Below are positions 55,309 through 64,000 of a DNA stretch of 64,000 nucleotides, piece after piece; the stretch's first letter is position 1, and the number at the start of each line of letters is the position of its first letter. The notes under the pieces are model-generated. The model was not told the origin of the DNA. It saw nothing but the letters and a program-made list of their open reading frames with translations, and made no database searches. The position numbers were made by a program, and so were the translations under genes. Source of the DNA: Marsupella aquatica (lineage: Eukaryota; Marchantiophyta); NCBI GenBank assembly GCA_973895155.1, contig OZ316899.1, positions 7,626,001 through 7,690,000 on the forward strand, in the 5' to 3' direction.

Positions 55309-57801
55309 CAGATGGCACAGGAGTTTCAGGAACGACGCAGGGAGGAAGAGGAGGCAGCCCTCGCAAGGGAGAAGGATTTACCAGGAGGAGAATGGCCAGA
55401 GGACATCCGGCGGCTTGCAGGAAAACAAAGCAGCCCGCCAGCCACGATAGAAGAAATCTGCAAGGCTGCCTGGGAACAAAGGCCGCGGTGGATGATGCCA
55501 ATGACTTCTGCTCACTCTGCCTATGCTAAAGAACTAGCCATGGAGTATGGGGGGATGTGTGGGGAACTTGCGCTTGGCATCTTTGGGGAGGAGTTGGAGC
55601 AGGGACCTTTTTTGCAGAGGGAAATGTTGGTAAAGCACCGATTAGAAGAAGCGGTGGCTTTGGAAAGAAGCAAGAAGGACGAGGTCATCCATCGGCTTAG
55701 GGCAAAGGAAGCCGAGGTAGAAGACCTGAAGGCGTCCAAGAAAGCCCAAGATGAGCTGCGGATTAAGCGGCATGAGCTCAACATCATGTAGGGGAAATTG
55801 GATACCGCGCCGTCTGATAATCAGATTATCAAGGATAAACTGACTCGGACCCAATGTGATCTGGCCGATTCGATCAAGGAGAAGGAGAAGTGGAAGCGAG
55901 AGCTGAGAGATGCAGAGGAGGCCCACATAGCAGCCAATAATCGGGCCATGGCGGAGACTCAGAGAAGGAAAAGGGCATTGAAGGGGGAACTCAAGGATAT
56001 CCGCAGAGCCCTTGAGCAGAAGGAGGCCGAGTTAGGGAAATCCTATCAGGCGATTATCGTGCTGCGGCAAGAGCTTGCATCCATGACGGCCAGCTTCAAG
56101 GCCGACCTCTGCGAGAAAGACGACCAACTGGACCAGACTTTTGCCAAGATGAATAAAATGGAGTCTGAGGTCGTTATGGAGCTCAACAAGGAGCTGAGAG
56201 CAACCCAGGAGGAGAGGGCAACCTTAAAGAAGGAATTAGAGGAAGCCCAAAAGGAGCGGGAGGAGGCGTGCAAGGACTTGTATGAATTACAGGAGGAGTT
56301 GGAGGAAAGCACGCGGAAGATGGAAAACTTACAGCGGCGAGCCGACAACCAAACGGAGCGGCTGAAGAAACAAGCCGCAATATTTAAGTGCTTGGCTTCC
56401 TCAGGACCAACTCCAATTGGGGCAAGCAAGTTACTTGGTGTAGTACTGGCCGAAGGACAAGCCGAGACACTCGCACCGGTGCCGGAGGTAAGTTGCAAGG
56501 GGAAGGGGCCAACTACTGAACCAAAGAAGAAGAAGAAGCAGAAACCTTCTGGGTCAGGGAGTAATACGGCTCCTCAAGCCGTCATGACCAAGGAGGTAAA
56601 CCCAACACCAACCTCAGGCAGGGTCACGGTAGAGGATCCAACTACCCTAGAAGGCGGGGATGATGAAGCCGGGGCCAGGATACTCGGTGATGGAGCCGGG
56701 GTACCGGATCCATCACTAGAACATGCCGGGGAGGCCCTGGCCGATGCTGAGGCCGAAGCCGAGGGTGGACCCAGTCAGGCCGATGGAGAGTTGACTCGGT
56801 CAGGAGCAGGTAATTTGTTAGAGGACGGACCTACGGTAGTGGCTGCAGAGGAAGTGTTGGGGGCGTCCATTGAGGACCAGACACCACTGCCATGATGGTG
56901 GTGGAGGGCCGCTCCTTTTGAGGAGGGCGGACATGGAGGGAGGAGGCATGAGTGGGCAGGGCGGGCTCAAATCTCCAAGTTTAGAATTAGGATTAGGACC
57001 AAGGGGCGGCCCTGACACTTAGCTTAGTGGGATTGCGGATCCACTGGTAAGAGCAACACTTGTGCTTGTGCCTTGCTGTACATACGTAGATTACAGTTAG
57101 GTAGATTAGGCTTACGCTGCAAGGAATTAGGCGGATCCACTACCAGGATAAGTACCTGGGCAGCGGGGAGTTCAGGGCCTTCTTCCTTAGCAAGTTTTTA
57201 GTGCACCAACAGGGCTGGGATCAAGTAGTTAAAGAAGCTCTCGGTTAGTTATACTGTGACCCTTGTGTATATTCATGTTTCTTCATACCTAAGAAATGAA
57301 TAGAGTTGGCCTCACGGCTTAGTTTGCAGATCTTGTATATGAGAAGTACTGTTTGTATGGCAAGTGCATGGTATAACTCAGTCAGAAGGAGTCATTTTGC
57401 TATTTGTGTGTTGCATTAACTTGTTTGAAGATTGCCCGCATCAACCAAGAAGGGAGTGAGCAAGGTAGTAAGAGTTGGATGTGTCGAGCTTAGAGAGGTC
57501 TTAGCGGCTTACCCAAGCCAGTTGGGGATCATTCCGGTGGAGGAATCCAAACATACCTAAAGGAAAACCAAGAGAGGAGGACAAGGGAAGGCCGAGAATA
57601 GGCCGGCTACGTATCGCATGACCCGATGAAGGATCTGTCCAGTATTTGTGAGTAAAATGTTAATAGCAATAGTAGTAGAAGGAAGTTAGCAGCGTCCCAT
57701 GCCGCTAAGCCGCAAAATCGGCCTTGCCAAGAGCGAAACCTGCGGGAATCGGCTTGAGCAGAGGGGTTTCTTGGGTTTAGGGAGCCGTGGGACGCACCAC
57801 A
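55309..57801 (+). repeat. B2 5' LTR, second part
   Basis: It resumes collinear with the B1 LTR exactly where the first part (to 35840) stopped, and ends GACGCACCACA at 57801. The tail motif ATTCCGGTGGAGGAATCCAA is at 57531-57550, and the inverted repeat GCGTCCCATG / CGTGGGACGC near 57692 and 57786 is retained with one change. Confidence 0.9.
55312..56895 (+). pseudogene. LTR ORF of family B in B2, coiled-coil part
   Basis: Continuous with the part that ends at 35760 once A2 is removed. One TAG at 55789-55791 (after RHELNIM) splits otherwise open frames 55312-55791 and 55798-56895. It contains the long coiled coil (ALKGELKDIRRALEQKEAEL, ERATLKKELEEAQKEREEA), a basic KKKKKQKPSGSGS stretch and the A/E/G-rich tail, ending TGA at 56893-56895. 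The coiled-coil frame survives in an old copy with few stops. Confidence 0.75.
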
Positions 57802-57870
57802 TTTTTGGGGCTAGATGGAGGGGGCATTTCTTAAGCCGTGAGATATGAAGTCAGGGAGGAAAAGTAGGTA

Positions 57871-60191
57871 ATGATTGAAACTACGCCAAGGGAGGAAAGA
57901 GCAATTCAACAGGAGAGAGTTTGTTTGCAGCAGCTCGCCGAGTGGCATGATACGCAACGACTGAGAGGGGCAGAAGGAGCTAGTCATTCCGTAACTGAAA
58001 GTGGCGTCAAAGAAGACATACTAGAAGAGGAGTTGGTAGGGAGAAGTGAGTCCCCAACTGACATGGGGGAACCAGAGGCACGGCGAGAAGAGAGGCCTGG
58101 GACCAGACTGAGCCAACAGTCGCGCATTCATTACAAGGCATTTCATGGAAGAGGAGATGAGGATCCGGATAAATGGTTGGATGACTTCAAAGGGACCGCT
58201 GCAGCAAATGGAGAATCGGCCATCAAGATGCAGATTCTTCCCGGCCTGTTCAAGGGTGAGGCTAGGCCTTGGTACAGAGCATTGGATTTGGAAGATCAAG
58301 CCATCTGGCATACCTTCAAATCACTATTTGTAAAGGAGTTTCGACCCATTGGAACCTCAGAGCTAGCAGTGCTGAAATTGGGACGACTTCGGTTCAAGGA
58401 GAACAAATCCTTCAGAAAGTTCTTGCAACGCTTCCAAAAGCTGGTAAGACGTACAAAGACCAATGCATCTGAAGGTATGCAACTTCAATGGTTGGTAAAT
58501 GCTTTGCCACAGAAGATGAGTTTTTCAATTAGGAAGGAGAACCCAAAGACTTTAGCCGAGGCAATTAGTGATATTCAATTATACATTAATGCGGACATCA
58601 CAAGCCGGAAAAAACAGCTCAAGTCTGAGAGTTCCTCATCGGAGGATGGATCACCCCATAAGAAAAAAGATAAGAAAAAGAAACATTCTAAGAAGTCAAG
58701 AAGTGATAACTCAAGCTCGGATAGTGGAAGTAGCAAGAGTGAGTCATCTTCTAGTTTTGAAGAAGAAAAATCTTGGAAAAAGAAGGGTAGAAGGAGGGGG
58801 AAGTTGAAAGTCAAGTTAGAAGCTAAAATGCCAGATAACATCGTAGCTCTTACCAAGCAACTTAAAGCTATAATAGCAGAGGTAAAACCAAAGAAGAAGG
58901 TAGTACTCGAGGATAGCTCTGTATGGTGTGCCTTATGTTATAAAACCGGACATCATAAAGACGCATGTCCTAAACTTAATACTAGTCATGTTCGGCATGT
59001 GGCTGAGGTCAGACCATGTCAGGGAGAAGTAGAGTACTTTCAAGGGGATGCCGTTGATAGTGTTTTCGGCATCAGTGAGACTGGAGCACGAGACTTATCC
59101 AACCGACCTGCATCTCTCTGGTCAGGATTAAGGAACAATCCGGGAGAAATGTATCCTCGGATTATTCAGAATCCGTCAGTACCTCCTAGGCCAAATTGCA
59201 ATGATTTGCGGCATGCTATAATTGCGGTCAACCTGGCCATTTTGCTAGAGAATGCCCGAATGCACGCAAACAAGGTGATGGACAACCAGCTCAGCTATGT
59301 ATGGGATGCCGACAGGAAGGTCACATGCTAGGACAATGTCCTACTTGGTTGGCAGGACTTGCCGCAAATCATAAGCTCTTGCCGGTCAAGGTCTTGCCTC
59401 CGGGTACTACCCCAGGAGGAGTTCAAATCAACCACATCAAACTCGGATGGCAAGTGGATGCCAAGGCAGAGTTTGGACCATCTGATGATGAGGCCGAGGC
59501 CCTATCAACATTTTCAGAAGAGGATTTAGATCATGATTGCTATCGGGTCTCTACTCGATCCACCAGAAGGAAAGAAAGGTGGGATGGGCTGGCCAAAAAT
59601 AAAGGGAAGGTTAAAGAAGAAAAGATCGACTCTTCATCAACATCAATAGAAGGAGAAGGAAGGGCGCCGGCAACACAGGTAAGCCATGAGCCCACCAATG
59701 AGCCCAATCCTTCACAGGATAACGACTTCAATCAAGATCACTCTAAGTTGTTTTACCCCTCTATTACGGCTAGTGTTAAGGAACAACTGCGAGAATTGGA
59801 AACCCTAGAGAATACCGAAGCCATAGCTAAGGATGTGAAACGAGCAAAAGCGCTGTTTGCTTTGGAGGATCCAAGGGCTGTGGAAACTAGCATGAAAAAA
59901 CCGGTAGAAGCCCATACAGAGACACCGGCAGAAGAGAAGCCGATAGTCCCCTATGACTTGGCTAAAGATGTACTAGAATCTAGAGTCTCGGCAATAGTAG
60001 GTCAACTATTGAAAAATAGCCCGTACTTTCGGAAGCAGTTAAGGAAGGCCATGCTTGGCAAGCCGAGATTACCCAAGGTAGCAACCAGATCCGACGTGCT
60101 GATGATAGAAGAAGAGCCAATGGATTTTCCTCAGGCGTTGTGGCAGAGCCGGCAGGATCCACAACGCCGTCTATCATCGGCAATAAAGTAA
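57871..60191 (+). pseudogene. B2 gag, protease region deleted
   Basis: Open from ATG 57871 (MIETTPREERAIQQERVCLQ) to a one-base deletion near 59195, which throws zinc knuckle two out of frame. The second frame (to 60191) carries knuckle three (MGCRQEGHMLGQC) and the linker. Compared with B1, about 0.8 kb is missing between SDVLMIEEE and FPQALWQSRQ, which removes the whole protease. The frame ends TAA at 60189-60191. Confidence 0.9.
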
Positions 60192-60968
60192 ATACCATGG
60201 GATCGATATACAAGCCAATTACAAGGGCAAAACAAATTGAGGCCCTATTAGAAGCCGGAAGAGCACAGCGACCTGACCCTCAGGAGGCAGGAATGGATGA
60301 GATACACAGAAATAAACCAGAGCCTAGGCCGGAAGGGAAGCCGATCACCAATTCAAAACCAAATAGTCTGGCAAGGGGACACTCTGCGGATAACCAGGTA
60401 GAGACCGACTCGGCTAGTACGGCCGAGATTCCAGTTTATGGAGGTATGAGACTGGAGAGGCTGGAAGCCAAATTGGACCCAAACTTAAAGAAGCAGATTA
60501 ATATGATCCAAGCACGGCAATACCGAAAGCTCGACTTAGGAGAAGGAAGGGAACTGAACTTGGGACGGGACCTGGCACCTGAGCTTGAGAAAAAAATCAG
60601 TGAATTACTGATTGAATTTCAGGATGTGTTTGCATGGAGTCACCAAGACCTGAAGGGAGTAGACCCAAAATTAGGAGAACATCGAATTGATCTCATGTTA
60701 GGGGCCAAATCATTTCAACAACCAATTCAAAGGATGAACCCTAAGTATTCCTTGATGGTCAAAACTGAAATCGACAAACTAGTGGAAGCCGGATTCATCA
60801 CTCCAGTCCTACATTCAGACTGGGTGTCTCCAATTGTGATAGTTCCCAAGAAAGCTGGACCCGATGGTAAACCCAATATCCGAGTTTGTCAGGATTACAG
60901 GAAGTTGAATGAGGCTACGTTAAAAGACCATTTTCCTTTACCCTTTACTGATATGATACTAGACATGG
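60140..60968 (+). pseudogene. B2 pol, N-terminal fragment
   Basis: It overlaps the gag frame by 52 bases in the -1 register, with GTG rather than ATG as the first codon, as in B1. It reads through the linker (ITRAKQIEALLEAGRAQRPD) into RT (PNIRVCQDYRKLNEATLKDH, PLPFTDMILDMV). It stops where the B3 LTR starts at 60969. Confidence 0.9.
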
Positions 60969-61060
60969 TGTGATGCCTAGCCAGGAATCACTAAGCCCGG
61001 TTTACATGGTAAGCAGGAGTGTACCCTGGAAACACCTTAGTATAGGACCAAAAAACAAGG

Positions 61061-61071
61061 AAAATATAAAC
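61061..61071 (+). promoter_or_regulatory. TATA-like box in the B3 LTR
   Basis: AAAATATAAAC about 92 bp inside the LTR, with the same flanks (AAGG before, AATTAAGGGTGACTATGGAA after) as B2. Confidence 0.55.
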
Positions 61072-61348
61072 AATTAAGGGTGACTATGGAACCCGGGCCG
61101 AGGCTGGAAGTAAGGACGTCGGGGGAGAGAACACGATTAGGGTCAGGGCGCGCTAAGCGTTGGCGGCTAGGGGTGACCAACGGGAGGGGAGACCAGAGGA
61201 GGAGAGGGGTAAGGACCGCTCGCGAGGAATAGTGGCTCATTTGCAAGAACGAACTGGGCAGACGACTGCGGGAGGCCAAATGCTGTGAGTTCCTTAGACA
61301 AGCACTCGAGGTGGGAACAGATACCAACGATCGACTCAAGGAGGATAT

Positions 61349-64000
61349 GAGCAACGTCAATCAAGCGGCACATTTTTGGGGATGCCTGTTCGAACGGGCA
61401 GGTGAGTACGTCAGGACTTACGAGGACGAAGAATCGGAGAGAGCAGCTCGAGAATGGCAGGAGCTCACTCGACTCTGGGAACTGTAGAAGACGGCTTTCT
61501 TAGGAGGAGAACTTATCAAGGCCGAGTTCTTGTGGACTCCTACTGCCAATCAGCTCGACGACCTTCTGTTTTGCGAAAACAGAATCGTCGGCATCCGAGA
61601 AGCCATCAATCGCTGCAACAACCTACACTGGGAGTTGAAGGGTAACACGGAGGGGTGGACGAAGGCAACCTTGCTAGGAGAAACATCCACGGCAGCCAAG
61701 ATGAAGAGGAAAGGAAACAACAACGAAAAGGCCACCCCGGCAAAAAGAACGAGGTCGGCGGCACCTAGGAAGCCAGCAGAGTAGCCGAGCAGGACAAGAG
61801 GAGAAGCCGATGAGGAAGAGGTCGATCCCATCAATGCCATTCCAACAAACGATGACACCTGGAAAGGTTGGGCGGTGACCCTACCGGAGGAAGTGCAATT
61901 ACACTTTGCACGGGAGGAGGATGCATGCTTTACGGCCATGCAGACCAAGAAGTACCAAGGCTTCATGGCCGGATCCAGCTTGGAAGCCTTCGTAAGATTA
62001 CCATGGCTGAAGCCGGAGGTGTCGGACTCAGACTTGTTAGAATTCGTGGGATCATGGGAACCCGAGACCAATTCCACGAGGGTGTATGGGAAGGATTTCT
62101 ATCTCACTCCCCCGGTGATTGCTGAGGTGTTTGGCTTGCCGATGGGTAATAAGACCAAGGTTGATACCAGGAAGACCTTGCTTGACAAGGATTTTTGGTC
62201 GTTCCCAGGACCATCAACGAAGAATGGCTTCTTCCGGAACACCTACACCAACCCGCACATCGGAGAGATGATTGATTTCTTGCGAGTGACCATGCACTGT
62301 AACTTGCCGAGGGCAGAGATCGGCAAGGCTCAGGTCTACCTGGCAGAAAGGCCAGATCCAAGTCGGGATTACAACGGGTACCTCCTCAACCAACTGAAGA
62401 AGATCTTGAAGGAAGAACAGCAGGTGATCGGCGTGGGAAGCGTGTCCCAGCTTGGCTATCACGTGCCGATATGCCAGAAGTCAAATCTTTGCCCCAGTAC
62501 TTCCCCTATCGGCAAGGGCACCGGAGGAGGTCCCGGAGCAGAGGCCGGCACCAGAGAAGCCCAACCAGCCCGACAGTCCGGAGATCGAGCAGGTGTTTAG
62601 GCCAAGGAAAGAAGACTTGTCGATGCAGCAACCAAGCATGCAAAATCTGCTGAAATTGCTGGAGAAGGAAAAGAGAACGGTTCCGGCAACGGCAACGGCA
62701 ACGGCACCGATACAGGACGCTGCCCCAGAAGTCGACCTCAGCCAACTCAGAAGAGAAGACCCCTTTACCGGAACCAAGGAGAGATTAAGGCCGGAACACA
62801 AGCCGGGAGTGCGAATGTACGTGGGAGCCTCAAGCCCCGAATCAGAGGCAGAGGAGCCGGGAGTCCAAGTAGTGGAGGAGGCAATGGAAGGCTACAACAA
62901 TGATAACTCCGGCTATGGGTCGGATCATCATGTTCCAGGAGTAAGGACCTGTGGCCGATTTATCCCCACACTTCCAAGAATAGTTCGAGGGGACCCCACC
63001 CAGCAGAGTAACCCCGAGTCTCCCCCACCATAGGTTGCTCCCCCGAGCTTTGACGGCATAAAGTAGACGGCACAAGAATTTCAGGAGCGACTTAGGGAGG
63101 AAGAGAGAGCAGCCCTGGCTAGGGAGAAGGATTTACCAGGAGGAGATTGGCCGGAGGACATCAAGCGGCTTGCCGAGAAAAGAAGCAACCCTCTTGCCAC
63201 CGTAGAAGAAATCCGCAAGACGGCTTGGGAGCAGAGGCCGCGGTGGTTGATGCCGATGACTTCTAGTTACTCCACCTATGCTAAGGATAGAGCCATGGAG
63301 TACGGAGAGATGTGTGGGGACCTGGCGCTCAGCATCTTTGGGGAGGAGTTGGAGCAGGGACCCTTTTTCCAAAGGGAGATGTTGGAAAAGCACCGATTAG
63401 AAGAAGCGGTGGCTTTGGAGAGAAGCAAGAAGGACAAGGTCATCCGGCGGCTTAGGGAGAAGGAAGCCGAGGTGGAAGACCTGCAGGCGGCCAAGAAAGC
63501 CCAAGATGAGTTGCGGATTAAGCGGCATGAGCTAAACATCATGCAGGGGCAGTTGGATACCGCTCAGTCTAACAATCAGATTATCAAAGATAAACTGACT
63601 CGGACCCAAGGAGAGTTGGCCGGCACAGTCAAGGAGAGAGAGAAATGGAAGCGAGAGCTAAGGGATGCAGAGGAAGCCCACTTAGCAACCAACAATCGGG
63701 CCATGGCGGAGAACCAGAGAAGGGAGAGGGCATTGAAAGGAGAGCTCGAAGATATCCATGGAGCCCTTGAGCAGAAGGAAGCAGAGTTAGGGAAATCCTA
63801 TCAAGGGATTATTGCGCTGCAACAGGAGCTTGCATCCCTGACGGCCAGCTTCAAGGCCGACCTGCGTGAAAAGGATGACCAGCTCGACCAGACTTATGCC
63901 AAGATGAATAAGATGGAGTCTGTGGTCGTCACAGAGCTCGACAGGGAGCTAAGAGCAACCCAGGAGGAGAGGGCTACCTTGAAAAAAGAATTGGAGGAAG
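61349..64000 (+). pseudogene. LTR ORF of family B in B3 (partial at window end)
   Basis: From ATG 61349 (MSNVNQAAHFWGCLFERAGE). Stops lie near 61485 and 61782, and a frameshift near 62460, after which the frame continues through APEEVPEQRPAPEKPNQPDS to a stop near 63033. The coiled-coil part is open from about 63067 to the window edge (ERATLKKELEE). The codon at the B1 amber position is CAG (GKAQVYLAERPD). The globular-domain motif is GKDFYLTPPVIAEVFGLPMG. Confidence 0.75.

Larger units (their letters stand above)
33651..60968 (+). mobile_element. Ty3/gypsy copy B2 (family B), interrupted by A2 and by B3
   Basis: The 5' LTR starts TGTGAGGCC at 33651. It is split by A2 after 35840, resumes at 55309 and ends CACCACA at 57801, about 4.68 kb in total. 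A primer site follows (TTTTTGGGGCTAGATGG). Then come gag (57871 on) and the first third of pol, ending at 60968 where the LTR of B3 begins. Many frameshifts and stops make it much older than B1. The remainder, if present, lies beyond the window. Confidence 0.88.
60969..64000 (+). mobile_element. B3: family B LTR inserted in B2, continues past the window
   Basis: It starts TGTGATGCCTAGCCAGG directly within the RT codons of B2 (GACATGG|TGTGATG), so it is a new insertion and not the B2 3' LTR. About 3.03 kb of an expected 4.6 kb is visible. Whether it is a solo LTR or a full element cannot be seen. Confidence 0.85.

Noticed and set aside
60969-64000. Reading 60969-64000 as the 3' LTR of B2
   Set aside because: It starts in the middle of the RT codons, without a polypurine tract, RNase H or integrase before it, so it is a separate insertion. 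A deletion that joined RT to the LTR start exactly at TGTGATG is possible but less likely.
1-64000. CRISPR arrays, bacterial operons, tRNA or rRNA genes
   Set aside because: No regularly spaced repeats, ribosome-binding-site-led operons or recognisable RNA gene folds were seen. The content is eukaryotic plant transposon DNA.

Overview
The window is a repeat-dominated stretch of a nuclear plant (streptophyte) genome. The evidence is GT-AG introns, plant-type CACTA (En/Spm) proteins (TNP2-like, DUF4218, DUF4216, Transposase_24-like), Ty1/copia and Ty3/gypsy retrotransposons with plant-style primer sites, and degenerate TTTAGGG-like DNA. The species or division cannot be read from the sequence. 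Almost everything is transposon, largely in nested layers. The only candidates for host genes are a short terminal exon near 30.8 kb and a possible exon near 24.4 kb.

1-7.7 kb: remains of CACTA-type DNA transposons. There is the 3' part of a multi-exon TnpA-like gene (250-1640, +) and a TNP2-transposase fragment (2712-3703, +). The latter is cut by an element that begins CACTACTAC at 3704. That element carries a minus-strand Transposase_24-like gene (4502-6533) and many TTGCGAA/TTCGCAA repeats. A degenerate TTTAGGG-like tract follows (6890-7480).

7.7-17.1 kb: a minus-strand Ty1/copia element (C1, 7705-17116; LTRs 131 bp, TSD GTATT). It has been split by a 4,019-bp unit, A1 (7934-11952, +; TG...CA ends, TSD TTGTT), that holds one long coiled-coil ORF.

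17.1-25.0 kb: a CACTA-type element that carries a SET-domain (lysine methyltransferase-like) gene directly upstream of its transposase gene. It ends in an ACGTT-rich subterminal region. Remains of another transposon, possibly Plavaka-like, follow.

25.0-33.65 kb: a second minus-strand copia element (C2, 25029-30587; LTRs 187 bp, TSD GGTTA), a short host-like exon, and an unrecognised decayed minus-strand gene.

33.65-64 kb: a nest of two related retrotransposon families. Family B is a Ty3/gypsy element with 4.64-kb LTRs. Copy B1 (37034-52526, minus, TSD CTTCC) is complete: two near-identical 4,636-bp LTRs and open gag-protease and RT-RNase H-integrase frames. Each LTR contains a roughly 1,113-codon reading frame for a coiled-coil protein. 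B1 sits inside A2, a second copy of unit A (35841-55308, minus). A2 sits inside the 5' LTR of an older plus-strand copy B2 (from 33651). B2 is in turn cut at 60969 by the LTR of a further copy, B3, which runs off the window.

The most notable signal is that two retrotransposon families carry long protein-coding frames inside giant LTRs or LTR-like units. They share a protein motif and an LTR-tail motif. The second is the SET-domain gene apparently carried by a CACTA transposon.
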